A stretch of DNA of 8,355 nucleotides from JAKEGN01 sp964465665 (GCA_964465665.1 CAYXKM010000166.1:1-8355); one strand, 5' to 3'. Counted from the first letter of the stretch, positions 1-7,374 are shown. Numbers and translations are program-made. The notes: generated by a model not told the origin, from the letters alone.

Positions 1-1
1 C

Positions 2-58
2 GGCTATCTTGCAAATGATGCCGTGAAACGATCATTTGTTATTATTGAGCGCTCGTGA
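2..58 (+). CDS. Possible 3' end of an upstream gene (partial)
   Basis: From the window edge, frame 2 stays open for 18 codons (GYLANDAVKRSFVIIERS) and stops at TGA 56-58, four bases before a terminator-like hairpin. The position of the hairpin right after the stop is the only support. Eighteen open codons are not significant by themselves, and I do not recognise the peptide. The other two plus frames close within the first 30 bases, so if an upstream plus-strand gene ends here this is its frame. Confidence 0.22.
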   Translation, partial: GYLANDAVKRSFVIIERS

Positions 59-60
59 CG

Positions 61-82
61 GATCTCCTTCGTCGGAGATTTT
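61..82 (+). terminator. Small terminator-like hairpin
   Basis: ATCTCC (62-67) pairs perfectly with GGAGAT (74-79) around the loop TTCGTC, and the stem runs into TTTT (79-82). The 6-bp stem and four T residues make a weak intrinsic terminator for a gene entering from the left. The stem has only three G-C pairs, so it may be incidental. Confidence 0.4.
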
Positions 83-205
83 AGGTGTTGTCGAGCAGTA
101 TCCGGACTCAGGGTGAAGCATATCCCAGCCGCTACGGCGCACTGCAGCAATTCACCATAATTCTGAAACGCACGGTAGACTTGCTGGGTGTATGCGTCAT
201 CGACG

Positions 206-221
206 TTCGACTCGGGTCGAA
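206..221. repeat. Short inverted repeat upstream of the methyltransferase gene
   Basis: TTCGAC (206-211) and GTCGAA (216-221) form a perfect 6-bp dyad with a TCGG spacer, 41 bases before the methyltransferase ATG. It could be an operator or a small hairpin in the leader. I do not recognise it as the site of any known regulator. I found no convincing -35/-10 pair between 83 and 262. Confidence 0.25.
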
Positions 222-262
222 TAAACCGCAACAATAACAAGGGACTAAAGCGTACATACAGC

Positions 263-913
263 ATGGATACGGAGTTCGCGCGGCAGCAAATGATCTCCCA
301 GCAGGTACGTGCCTGGGACGTCACCGAACTGAATGTTCTGAACGTAATATCCGTGGTCGCACGCGAGAACTTCGTGCCGCAAGGCTATCGAAACCTCTCT
401 TTTGCCGACACCGCGATCCCGTTGGGGCATGGGCAAAAAATGATGACACCGATCGTCGAAGGCCGGATGTTGCAGTCGCTTAACCTCACGCGTAGCGACA
501 GGGTGCTGGAAATTGGTACTGGCAGTGGCTACATCACCGCCTGTCTCGCGATGCTGGCGTCGTCGGTTTACAGCCTGGACATATACAACCAGTTTGTCTC
601 CGCCGCAGCGCCAAAACTTGAGCAAGCGGGTCTGTCCAATGTCGAACTGGCCTGCATGGACGCCTGCGTCGAACTGCCTGACGAAGAGTTCGATGCGATT
701 GCCGTCACCGCATCACTGCCCCGCTTCGATCCTCGCTTGGTTTCGGCATTGCGACCGGGCGGCCGGATGTTCGCCGTTATTGGTGAACCGCCCGTACGCG
801 AGGCACGGCTGATCGTTCGAGGTCGGGAATCGGACTGGGCCAGTACCGCACTTTTCGAGACCGATCTGGCACCGCTGGTCAATTTCCCGATTGGCAACAG
901 ATTCCGTTTCTGA
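263..913 (+). CDS. Divergent protein-L-isoaspartate O-methyltransferase family protein
   Basis: This 216-residue protein is a cytoplasmic SAM-dependent methyltransferase of the PCMT family. Classic members methylate damaged isoaspartyl residues in proteins so that they can be repaired. The SAM-binding motif I is clear (VLEIGTGSG, residues 81-89), followed by the acidic end of strand 2 (SLDIY, 104-108) and the late motif LRPGGRMF (163-170). The N-terminal part (MISQQVRAWDV, 10-20; RENFVP, 34-39; FADTAIPLGHGQ, 47-58) is typical of a gammaproteobacterial PCMT-like subfamily. The canonical substrate loop, usually G-x-x-x-T-I-S-x-P, reads GHGQKMMTP here, so isoaspartate repair activity is uncertain. 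ATG 263 is chosen over an in-frame GTG at 188 because homology begins at MDTEFARQQM and the extra 25 residues look unrelated. No good Shine-Dalgarno precedes either start; AGGGA lies about 19 bases before ATG 263. The family is secure, the substrate is not. Confidence 0.87.
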   Translation: MDTEFARQQMISQQVRAWDVTELNVLNVISVVARENFVPQGYRNLSFADTAIPLGHGQKMMTPIVEGRMLQSLNLTRSDRVLEIGTGSGYITACLAMLASSVYSLDIYNQFVSAAAPKLEQAGLSNVELACMDACVELPDEEFDAIAVTASLPRFDPRLVSALRPGGRMFAVIGEPPVREARLIVRGRESDWASTALFETDLAPLVNFPIGNRFRF

Positions 914-929
914 CCGGGATTCTCGGCAC

Positions 930-998
930 ATGAATTTGAAACCGGATGGCGTCCTGTGGCATCTATTGTCGGTGCGCCACAAAATTGCGTTCAAATGA
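930..998 (+). CDS. Possible 22-codon leader ORF overlapping the rhodanese start
   Basis: An ATG at 930 opens a 22-residue reading frame (starting MNLKPDGVLW) in the 81-base gap after the methyltransferase gene. Its TGA (996-998) overlaps the rhodanese ATG (995-997) in the arrangement ATGA, which often marks translational coupling. GGGA (916-919) lies 10 bases upstream as a weak ribosome site. The rhodanese gene has no visible Shine-Dalgarno of its own, which would make coupling useful. The ORF is short enough to be chance. Confidence 0.22.
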   Translation: MNLKPDGVLWHLLSVRHKIAFK

Positions 999-1315
999 CA
1001 GAAGAAATCGAGCCATCGGAACTGAGCCGCCGGCAACAGGCCGGCGAACTTTGGCAGTTGCTTGACGTCCGAGAGTCATGGGAGATTGAAACGGCCAGCA
1101 TCGGCGGCACCGTTCACATTCCAATGGCGTGCATACCGGAAAGACTGGGTGAGCTCGACCCGGACATGCAAACTGCCGTGTTGTGCCATTCCGGTGCCAG
1201 GAGCCGCCGGGTTGCGGAATACCTCAAAGCCTGCGGGTTCAGGCGCGTTGCAAATATCCACGGCGGAATCGACCTCTGGTCGCAAACCGTCGACCCGTCC
1301 ATCACGCGCTACTGA
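995..1315 (+). CDS. Single-domain rhodanese-like sulfurtransferase
   Basis: This is a 106-residue cytoplasmic protein made of one rhodanese domain, the usual length for GlpE/PspE-type enzymes. Such proteins carry a persulfide on one cysteine and pass sulfur to acceptors such as cyanide, thiols or sulfur-relay proteins. The domain is complete: LLDVRESWE (22-30), the GGTVHIPM segment (37-44), and the active-site loop CHSGARS (64-70) with catalytic Cys64 and the basic residues that bind persulfide, then GG-x-DLW near the C-terminus. There is no signal peptide. The start at ATG 995 fits the family N-terminus (a short EIEPSEL lead into the domain); an in-frame GTG at 956 would add 13 unrelated residues. 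It lies between the methyltransferase and tolC genes and may be cotranscribed with the former. The physiological sulfur acceptor cannot be told from sequence. Confidence 0.88.
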   Translation: MTEEIEPSELSRRQQAGELWQLLDVRESWEIETASIGGTVHIPMACIPERLGELDPDMQTAVLCHSGARSRRVAEYLKACGFRRVANIHGGIDLWSQTVDPSITRY

Positions 1316-1348
1316 GCGCGACCCGATGTGGCGCTGCCAGGGCGATCC

Positions 1349-1380
1349 TTGACTGATTTAGTGATATAGCTGACTATAAC
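1349..1380 (+). promoter_or_regulatory. Candidate promoter for the TolC gene
   Basis: TTGACT (1349-1354) is close to a -35 box and TATAAC (1375-1380) to a -10 box, in the 112-base gap before tolC. The spacer is 20 bases, longer than the usual 16-18, so the pairing is doubtful. A poorer -35 (ACTGAT, 1352-1357) would give a 17-base spacer. The local drop in GC supports a promoter somewhere here. Confidence 0.38.
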
Positions 1381-1427
1381 ACCTCCACGGCGGCCTACTC
1401 GGCTACCAAATCTACGGAAGCAATACG

Positions 1428-2867
1428 ATGAAAAAACTCTACAGAATCCGTTGCCTTGCAATCACGGCGCTGTGCGCCGTCCTGGTACCCCAGGCACGGG
1501 CGGCCTCGTTACTGGAGGTTTACCAGCAGGCGCTGCAAAGCGATCCGCTGATTCACGAGTCCGACGCGCGGCGGCTGGCGGCATCGGAGGCCGCCCCCCA
1601 GGCGCGTGGTCTGCTGTTCCCGCAGATTGTTGCAAACGCGTCCTACTCAACGTCGGAATCCGAGGGTACCCAGCTGGTTCTGGACGAGAATAGCGTAACG
1701 CGTCCGACATTCTCGTCAGAACTCGATACGAATACCTGGGACATTGGGCTCCGCCAGAGCATTTTCCGCTGGGACCAGGTCGTTGGCCTGAAACAGGCCA
1801 ACAAGGTAGTTGCCCGCGCCGAAGCCGACTACGAAGCTGCCCAGCAGGACCTGATAATACGAGTTGCAACCCGATACTTCGAAGTCCTGGGAGCCGAGGA
1901 TGTATTGACGTCGATCCATGCCAATCGGCTGGCCATTGCACGCCAGCTCGAACAGGCGAAACAGCGATTCGAAGTCGGCCTGATCGCGATCACGGACGTC
2001 CAGGAGTCGCAAGCGGCCCACGACCAGGCCGTGGCAGACGAAATAAGCGCGAAACGCAGTTTGGCTACCGCCCGCGAATTTTTGCGGGAAATTACCGGCG
2101 AATACGTCGCCTCGCTTGCAGCACCTACCGACGAGTTCCCGCTGGTATCGCCGAATCCTTCCGACGAAGCCAGTTGGGTCGACCTGGCTATGGCACAAAA
2201 CCTGACCGTCGTCTCGAGCCGTCTGAGCGAACAGGTCGCACGGGATGAAATCGCTTTTCGACGTACCGGCCATTATCCAACCATCGATCTGGTTGCCGGC
2301 CGCAGATTCAACGAGCAGGCCGGCGACCAGGTGTTTACCGTGGCACCAAATCCACCTGCGGTTACTCCGGCCGATACCGACTTTTTGGGCGATTCGATCT
2401 CGCTCCAGATCAGTTTGCCGATTTTCACTGGTGGTCGCACGTCGTCGCGGGTTCGTGAAGCCGTTTACCTGCATCGCGCATCCAGGGAGCAGTTGCAGCG
2501 CGTTGCGCGCGAAACGGAACGCCAGACCCGCGACGCCTATCTGGGTGTTCTGGCAGAAATCAGTCGCGTGCAGGCATTGAAGCAGGCGGTTGAATCGAGC
2601 CGAACGGCGCTGGAGGCAACCGAAGCCGGGTTCGAGGTCGGCACCCGCACGATCGTCGACGTGCTGAACTCACAGTTCGCCGTGTATGCCGCAATTACCA
2701 ATTACTATCGCAGCCGCTACGCCTACATCGGCAATGTTCTGCGCCTCAAGCAGGCAACCGGCACATTGCAGGTGCAGGACCTGGAGGAAATCGACCGCTG
2801 GCTCAGCGAACGCAAGCCACCGGAACAGGCCATCAGCGAGGAAGGAGCAGCCTCCGACCCGGGTTGA
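1428..2867 (+). CDS. tolC: TolC family outer membrane channel protein
   Basis: This 479-residue protein is a complete TolC-type outer membrane efflux protein. It would form a trimeric channel-tunnel that joins inner-membrane exporters (RND pumps, ABC type I secretion systems) to the outside. Residues 1-25 are a Sec signal peptide (MKKLYRIR, hydrophobic core, cleavage near ARA-A); Cys16 is not in a lipobox, so it is not an OprM-type lipoprotein. The duplicated TolC architecture is visible: FEVGLIAITDVQESQ (181-195) and FEVGTRTIVDVLNSQ (402-416) are matching helical-barrel segments. SIFRWDQVVGLKQA (111-124) and LPIFTGGRTSSRVREA (330-345) are the matching beta-strand-to-helix segments. The length is typical. 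GGAAG (1416-1420) sits 7 bases before the ATG. The C-terminal 25 residues are polar and probably disordered. Which exporter it serves cannot be said, as no pump gene is in the window. Confidence 0.93.
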   Translation: MKKLYRIRCLAITALCAVLVPQARAASLLEVYQQALQSDPLIHESDARRLAASEAAPQARGLLFPQIVANASYSTSESEGTQLVLDENSVTRPTFSSELDTNTWDIGLRQSIFRWDQVVGLKQANKVVARAEADYEAAQQDLIIRVATRYFEVLGAEDVLTSIHANRLAIARQLEQAKQRFEVGLIAITDVQESQAAHDQAVADEISAKRSLATAREFLREITGEYVASLAAPTDEFPLVSPNPSDEASWVDLAMAQNLTVVSSRLSEQVARDEIAFRRTGHYPTIDLVAGRRFNEQAGDQVFTVAPNPPAVTPADTDFLGDSISLQISLPIFTGGRTSSRVREAVYLHRASREQLQRVARETERQTRDAYLGVLAEISRVQALKQAVESSRTALEATEAGFEVGTRTIVDVLNSQFAVYAAITNYYRSRYAYIGNVLRLKQATGTLQVQDLEEIDRWLSERKPPEQAISEEGAASDPG

Positions 2868-2883
2868 AGTCCACCGGTAGTCG

Positions 2884-4158
2884 TCAGCCACCGATTCCTT
2901 TCAGCAATGGCTGCAGCAGCGTAAGGAACCGGTCCAGCGCGCCGCGGTTTTGTATGACGATGTCGCGGCCCTTGTTGCCGATAGCTTGCGCCAGTTCGGG
3001 ATTTTCAAACCACTCCCGTAGTGTGTGGGCCAATTCAAGGTCGTTGTGCACCAGCCGGGATGCGCCGACGCTGGAAAACATCTCGGCAATGTCTTCCGTG
3101 TTGAAAAGATGGGGACCCGTCACAATCGGCAGCCCCAGTGCCGCCGGTTCGAGCAGATTGTGGCCGCCTACGGGTACGAGGGTCCCGCCGACAAATGCAA
3201 TGTCGCTTGCAGCATAGAACAAGGGAACTTCACCCATGGTATCGCCAAGAAACACCTCCGTGTCTGGCGTACACGACACGCCCTGCGTTCGGGCCACGTA
3301 CTTGATGCCACGACGACTCAAGAGCGTGGCAACATTGCTGAAACGATCCGGATGACGCGGCACGAGCACAAGTAACGCATCGGGCAGAGTTTCCCGCAGG
3401 CGGGCATGCGCATCCAGCAACGGCCCTTCTTCGCCGTCATGAGTGCTCGCTGCAATCCACACAGGGCGTTTGCCGAAACACTGAGATCGCAGTGTCGCGC
3501 CTTTAATCTGCAAGTCTGCCGGTAACTCGATGTCGAACTTGATGTTTCCGGTGACCAACGTGCGCAACGGGTTGGCGCCCAGTGAACGGAAACGCTCGGC
3601 GTCGGCTTCGCTTTGCGCCGCTATGACGATGCCGAACGAAAGCGTTTCGCGGAACAATGGCAGCCAGCGCCGATACTTTCCGACCGATTTCGGCGATATC
3701 CGCGCACTGACCAGTACCAGCGGAATATTCCGCATGCCACAGCCATAGTACAGATTGGGCCAGATCTCGGTCTCCATGATCAGCGCCAGGTCCGGCTTCA
3801 CGGCAGCAAAAAAACGGTTCACGGCGAAAGTTGCCTCATACGGGACGTACGAATGGGCAACTCTGTCACCGAAGAGGGCCTGTGCACGGGCCGCACCGGT
3901 AGGGGTCACAGTCGTAACCAGCATCGGCCGGTCGGGGAAGCGCTCCGCCAGTTGCCGTACGAGTGGCGCGGTGGCCTGGACCTCGCCGACCGACACGGCA
4001 TGTATCCAGATGGTGCCACCCGGGAGATCCGGATAGCCGAAACCGAACCGCTGACCGAACCGCTCCCAGTACGCTTTCTCGGCAACGCCACGGAACAACC
4101 AGTAGAGCGCGTAAACCGGTGCGAGGAGGTAACTTACAATGACATAGGCCAGTCGCAT
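2884..4158 (-). CDS. waaA: Kdo transferase (3-deoxy-D-manno-octulosonic acid transferase)
   Basis: This 424-residue, membrane-anchored glycosyltransferase (GT30) transfers Kdo from CMP-Kdo to the lipid A precursor on the cytoplasmic face of the inner membrane, the first step of LPS core assembly. It has one N-terminal hydrophobic segment (residues 4-22). The hallmark IWIHAVSVGEV (50-60) contains the conserved catalytic glutamate, Glu59. Further family motifs are TVTPTGA (83-89), METEIWPN (128-135), SARIS (151-155), TGNIKFD (203-209), PRHPDRF (267-273) and the C-domain nucleotide-sugar site GGHNLLEPAA (331-340), followed by TGPHLFN. The length is normal. No good Shine-Dalgarno lies directly before the ATG, although AGGAG occurs about 27 bases upstream. 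It is 79 bases downstream of nrdJb on the same strand and could be transcribed with it; I see no terminator between them. Its end faces the tolC end with 16 bases between. Confidence 0.95.
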   Translation of the reverse strand: MRLAYVIVSYLLAPVYALYWLFRGVAEKAYWERFGQRFGFGYPDLPGGTIWIHAVSVGEVQATAPLVRQLAERFPDRPMLVTTVTPTGAARAQALFGDRVAHSYVPYEATFAVNRFFAAVKPDLALIMETEIWPNLYYGCGMRNIPLVLVSARISPKSVGKYRRWLPLFRETLSFGIVIAAQSEADAERFRSLGANPLRTLVTGNIKFDIELPADLQIKGATLRSQCFGKRPVWIAASTHDGEEGPLLDAHARLRETLPDALLVLVPRHPDRFSNVATLLSRRGIKYVARTQGVSCTPDTEVFLGDTMGEVPLFYAASDIAFVGGTLVPVGGHNLLEPAALGLPIVTGPHLFNTEDIAEMFSSVGASRLVHNDLELAHTLREWFENPELAQAIGNKGRDIVIQNRGALDRFLTLLQPLLKGIGG

Positions 4159-4237
4159 CAGGTCGCTGCAGTCACGGAGAGCGATACTCCTGCGGCATCA
4201 GAACCGCGGTTCGCCAGGACGGATCAGCGCGGGCCGG

Positions 4238-4990
4238 TCAACCGCATTTGGAATCGCCGCAGCTCAGGCAGGTCATGCACCCGTCCATGACGATCACCGC
4301 AGCAGTACTGCATTTGGTACAAAGCTGCGCGCCCTCGGGATAACTGCTTTTCGAGAAAGCATCCTGTTGTCGCTGACTCGCCTCAAACTCCGCGCGCTTT
4401 TCCCTGATCAGTTTTTGCTGGCCCTCGTCCAGCTTGGGATTTGCAAGGAGTCCGATCGCGATCAGGTGTTTCTCGACGATATAGCCCAACTCCGCGATGA
4501 TCGACGGCATGAACTTGCCACCGGGCTTCCAGTAGCCACCGCGAGGATCGAATACCGCCTTCAACTCGTCGACGAGAAATGTAACGTCACCACCCTTGCG
4601 GAATACAGCTGAGATAATACGCGTCAACGCGACTATCCACTGATAGTGGTCGAGATTCTTCGAGTTTATGAAAATCTCGAATGGCCGACGTTTTTCATGT
4701 TCGGTGCCTTCATTGAGAATGATGTCATTGATCGTGACATACATGGCGTGATCGGAAATGGGAGTCTTGACCTTGTACGTCGAGCCTATGAGCATTTCCG
4801 GCCGTTCGAGCTTCTCGTGCATGCGGATGACTTCCGCACGCGTGCCCGTTGCGGCTTCACGCCGATACTCCGGCTTCTTGCTGCTGTCGGCCCTGGCGTC
4901 TGCGTTGCTTTCCGCCTTGGGCTCGCCCTTGGGGTCATTCTGCTTGACTGCATAGCCGACAATTTTCTTGTCTATCTTCTTGCTGCTCAT
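4238..4990 (-). CDS. nrdJb: Class II ribonucleotide reductase, C-terminal subunit NrdJb
   Basis: This 250-residue protein is the C-terminal half of a split adenosylcobalamin-dependent ribonucleotide reductase. After a lysine-rich start (KKIDKKIVGYAVK) and a polar linker to about residue 50, residues 65-180 match the TSCPD domain of vitamin B12-dependent reductases (DHAMYVTIND, 80-89; PFEIFINSKN, 103-112; VFDPRGGYWKPGGKF, 146-160). The tail is cysteine-rich, with Cys224, 227, 238, 241, 244 and 249 in a CxxC...CxxCxxCxxxxC pattern. This is the flexible redox/zinc-finger tail that re-reduces the active-site disulfide using thioredoxin or a similar donor. AAGG lies 5 bases before the ATG. The gene follows nrdJa by 54 bases, in the same frame with only the nrdJa TGA intervening, so it is almost surely cotranscribed and acts in complex with NrdJa. 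The nrdJa/nrdJb split is known from Pseudomonas aeruginosa. Confidence 0.92.
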   Translation of the reverse strand: MSSKKIDKKIVGYAVKQNDPKGEPKAESNADARADSSKKPEYRREAATGTRAEVIRMHEKLERPEMLIGSTYKVKTPISDHAMYVTINDIILNEGTEHEKRRPFEIFINSKNLDHYQWIVALTRIISAVFRKGGDVTFLVDELKAVFDPRGGYWKPGGKFMPSIIAELGYIVEKHLIAIGLLANPKLDEGQQKLIREKRAEFEASQRQQDAFSKSSYPEGAQLCTKCSTAAVIVMDGCMTCLSCGDSKCG

Positions 4991-5047
4991 ACTGCCTTTT
5001 CCCGTTGCCTTTTCCGGAACCTGATTCCGAAGTTCTGCTACAGATCA
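4991..5047 (-). other. In-frame TGA and open linker between nrdJa and nrdJb
   Basis: The nrdJa stop (TGA, 5047-5045) is followed on the minus strand by 18 sense codons (SVAELRNQVPEKATGKGS) leading directly into the nrdJb ATG in the same frame. One TGA is therefore the only barrier to a single chain of about 988 residues. The linker also carries the nrdJb ribosome site (AAGG). The base after the stop is T, not the C of the classic leaky TGA-C context, and I see no obvious recoding hairpin. This may be the trace of gene fission, low-level readthrough, or a sequencing or assembly error. Confidence 0.6.
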
Positions 5048-7204
5048 GAACTTGCCGTAATAGCCTTCTTTCAACGCATCGAACAAATTCGCTGCCGTGT
5101 GCACTTCGCCGTCGTACTCGATTTCCTCGTCACCCTTGAGTTCGATTTCGGTGTCATCCTCTAGCTTGAAGGTGTAAATCGTATTCTTGAGATCCTGCTC
5201 TTTCACCAGTACGCCCTGGAATGCCTCCGGATTGAAGCGAAACGTCGTGCAGCCTTTCAGGCCTTGCTCGTAGGCGTAAAGGTAGATGTTCTTGAAATCC
5301 TCGTAAGGATAGTCCGTCGGCACGTTCGCGGTCTTCGAGATCGAGGAATCGACCCATTTCTGCGCGGCGGCCTGAATATCGACATGTTCTTCCGGTGTAA
5401 TGTCCTCCGCCGTTACGAAGTAATCCGGCAGCCGGCCGTCGCTGCCGACTTCGGCCTCTCCGCCACCCGGCATTGCCTTCGGATTCACCAGTTCACGATA
5501 TGCCAGCAACTCAAACGAAAATACGCTCACCTTCTCCTTTGTTTTCTTGCCCTGCCGGATGACGTTCCTGAAGTAGTGATGAGCGAAACTCGGCTCTATG
5601 CCATTGCTGGCATTGTTCGCCAGCGACAGCGAAATCGTTCCGGTCGGTGCTATCGAGCTGTGGTGTGTGAATCGTGCACCGACCTCCGCCAACTGGTCGA
5701 CCAGATCCGGCGCAACCTCGGCTACACGCTGCATGTACCGGCTGTAGCGACTGTGCAATACCCGGCCTGGCACCTTGTCACCGACCTTGTAACCGTCCGC
5801 CAGCATCTCCGGTCGTTTCGCGAGCATGGCCTCGGTGACTTCGAACTGTTCGTTCATGATCGGTGCCGGGCCTTTTTCCCTGGCAAGCTCCAGACCGGCT
5901 TCCCATCCGGCCAGGGCCAGTTGCCTGGCGACTTCTTCGGTGAATGCTACCGCCTTCGAATCGCCATATTTCATGCGCAACATCGTTATGGTCGATCCAA
6001 GGCCGAGGAATCCCATCCCGTGCCGCCTCTTGCGCAGTATCTCTTCGCGTTGCCGGGCCAACGGCAACCCGTTGATCTCGACGACATAGTCCAGCATGCG
6101 CGTGAATACCCGCACGACCTTGCGGAACTCGTCCCACTCGAAGCGTGCTTTCGGCCTAAACGGCTCGACCACAAACTTGGTCAGGTTGATGGAACCAAGC
6201 AGGCATGATCCGTACGGCGGCAACGGCTGTTCGCCACAGGGGTTCGTCGCGCGGATGTTCTCGACGAACCAGTTGTTGTTCATCTCGTTGACCTTGTCTA
6301 TCAGAACAAAGCCAGGCTCGGCAAAATCGTAGGTAGACCCCATGATGACATCCCACACACGGCGCGCGGGCAAGGTCTTGTAGATCTTGCACGCGACCAG
6401 GCCCTCGGAACTGCGCACGTAATTCTGCGGTTCCGGCCACTCTCGCCAAACAAACTGGGATGAATTCCCGACGTCGAGTCCGTCCTGCTCGACCTCCCTT
6501 GCCGTGACCGGAAAAGCGAGTTGCCAGCTCGAGTCCGAGGTTACCGCCCGCATGAACTCGTCGGTAATCAGGAGCGACAGGTTGAACTGCCGCAGGCGGC
6601 CGTCCTCGCGCTTCGCACGAATGAAATCGAGTACGTCCGGATGGCCGACATCGAAGGTGCCCATCTGTGCGCCGCGACGACCTCCCGCCGACGACACGGT
6701 GAAACACATCTTGTCGTAGATATCCATGAACGACAAAGGACCGGATGTATACGCGCCCGCACCGGTGACATACGCGCCCCTCGGTCGCAGGGTCGAAAAC
6801 TCGTAGCCGATACCACAGCCGGCTTTCAGGGTCAGGCCGGCCTCGTGCACCTTGTTCAGGATGTTGTCCATCGAATCCGCTACGGTCCCGGATACCGTGC
6901 AATTGATCGTGGAGGTCGCGGGTTTGTGTTCCTTAGCGCCCGCGTTGGAAATGATGCGGCCCGCCGGGATCGCCCCGCTGCGGAGTGCCCAGAGAAATTC
7001 CTCGAAACACTGCTCTCGCAGCGGTTCTGCCTCGACGTCGGCAAGTGCCCTCGCGACACGACGGTAGGTGTCATCGACTTCGCTGTCGATTACGCGTCCG
7101 TCCTTGGCGACCAGGCGGTATTTGGCTTCCCAGATGTCGATCGATGCTGGCTGAAAGGTAATGTCGGCTACGGTACTGGCTTCAAAACTGACTGCGGACT
7201 TCAT
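5045..7204 (-). CDS. nrdJa: Adenosylcobalamin-dependent (class II) ribonucleotide reductase, catalytic subunit NrdJa
   Basis: This 719-residue cytoplasmic enzyme makes deoxyribonucleotides from ribonucleotides with an adenosylcobalamin radical, independent of oxygen. The catalytic fingerprint NPCGEQPLPPYGSC (321-334) gives the thiyl-radical Cys323, Asn321, Glu325 and, 11 residues on, Cys334. Cys334 forms the redox pair with the N-terminal cysteine, most likely Cys102 in TINCTVSG. The phosphate-binding motif APTGT is at 519-523, and the late barrel segment NVPTDYPYEDFKNIYLYAYEQGLKGCT (627-653) is typical of NrdJ. There is no N-terminal ATP-cone, so overall-activity control by ATP/dATP through that domain is not expected. 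The barrel is followed by an acidic tail ending EGYYGKF. The cysteine-rich redox tail is missing from this chain and is carried by NrdJb. ATG 7204 is chosen over ATG 7264: AGGGA lies 5 bases before it, whereas the upstream ATG sits in a hairpin loop with a poor ribosome site. Confidence 0.95.
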   Translation of the reverse strand: MKSAVSFEASTVADITFQPASIDIWEAKYRLVAKDGRVIDSEVDDTYRRVARALADVEAEPLREQCFEEFLWALRSGAIPAGRIISNAGAKEHKPATSTINCTVSGTVADSMDNILNKVHEAGLTLKAGCGIGYEFSTLRPRGAYVTGAGAYTSGPLSFMDIYDKMCFTVSSAGGRRGAQMGTFDVGHPDVLDFIRAKREDGRLRQFNLSLLITDEFMRAVTSDSSWQLAFPVTAREVEQDGLDVGNSSQFVWREWPEPQNYVRSSEGLVACKIYKTLPARRVWDVIMGSTYDFAEPGFVLIDKVNEMNNNWFVENIRATNPCGEQPLPPYGSCLLGSINLTKFVVEPFRPKARFEWDEFRKVVRVFTRMLDYVVEINGLPLARQREEILRKRRHGMGFLGLGSTITMLRMKYGDSKAVAFTEEVARQLALAGWEAGLELAREKGPAPIMNEQFEVTEAMLAKRPEMLADGYKVGDKVPGRVLHSRYSRYMQRVAEVAPDLVDQLAEVGARFTHHSSIAPTGTISLSLANNASNGIEPSFAHHYFRNVIRQGKKTKEKVSVFSFELLAYRELVNPKAMPGGGEAEVGSDGRLPDYFVTAEDITPEEHVDIQAAAQKWVDSSISKTANVPTDYPYEDFKNIYLYAYEQGLKGCTTFRFNPEAFQGVLVKEQDLKNTIYTFKLEDDTEIELKGDEEIEYDGEVHTAANLFDALKEGYYGKF

Positions 7205-7248
7205 GTGGTCCCTGACTCCCCTTTTGTCACCGCGGAGGCCCCAAGCGA

Positions 7249-7277
7249 TTCGTCCGGCCGGCATTCGGCCGGGCGAA
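7249..7277 (-). other. GC-rich hairpin in the nrdJa leader
   Basis: CCGGCCG (7254-7260) pairs perfectly with CGGCCGG (7266-7272) around a 5-base loop. Four more base pairs extend the stem beyond a single mismatch (7253/7273; C-A in the minus-strand RNA). The unused upstream ATG (7262-7264) lies in the loop. No T-run follows on the nrdJa side, so it is not a typical terminator; it may shape the leader or mask the upstream start. Confidence 0.5.
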
Positions 7278-7350
7278 AAGTTCCCCGCTCGCCGCTGTGT
7301 CTAACCCAAGCGACGAGTGCCAAAACTGGCTACTTTGTTCGTTATTGCAG

Positions 7351-7366
7351 GCACTAGATGTTGTGC
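7351..7366 (-). promoter_or_regulatory. NrdR repressor box upstream of nrdJa
   Basis: GCACTAGATGTTGTGC (read on the plus strand) matches about 12 of 16 positions of the NrdR consensus acaCwAtATaTwGtgt, including the core C-w-A..AT..T-w-G. NrdR is the ATP/dATP-sensing repressor of bacterial ribonucleotide reductase operons. The site lies just downstream of the predicted -10, at roughly +9 to +24, where binding would block nrdJab transcription. Family consensus, location and target gene agree. Confidence 0.72.
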
Positions 7367-7374
7367 CAACCAAG

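Noticed and set aside
188..262. GTG 188 as the start of the methyltransferase
   Set aside because: The extra 25 residues do not match the family, which begins near MDTEFARQQM.
4..324. 106-codon minus-strand open frame at the left edge
   Set aside because: It overlaps the conserved start of the methyltransferase gene, has a low-complexity composition and no recognisable domain; it looks like a shadow frame.
2868..2883. Bidirectional terminator between tolC and waaA
   Set aside because: The 16-base gap holds only the hexamer ACCGGT and no stem with a T-run on either strand.
4991..5047. Selenocysteine at the nrdJa TGA
   Set aside because: No SECIS-like hairpin is evident after the TGA, and the position corresponds to no known redox residue of the family.
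5264..6208. 314-codon plus-strand frame, and a similar 278-codon frame at 6521-7357
   Set aside because: Both lie antisense within nrdJa, which has full family motifs; long antisense frames are expected in GC-rich genes.
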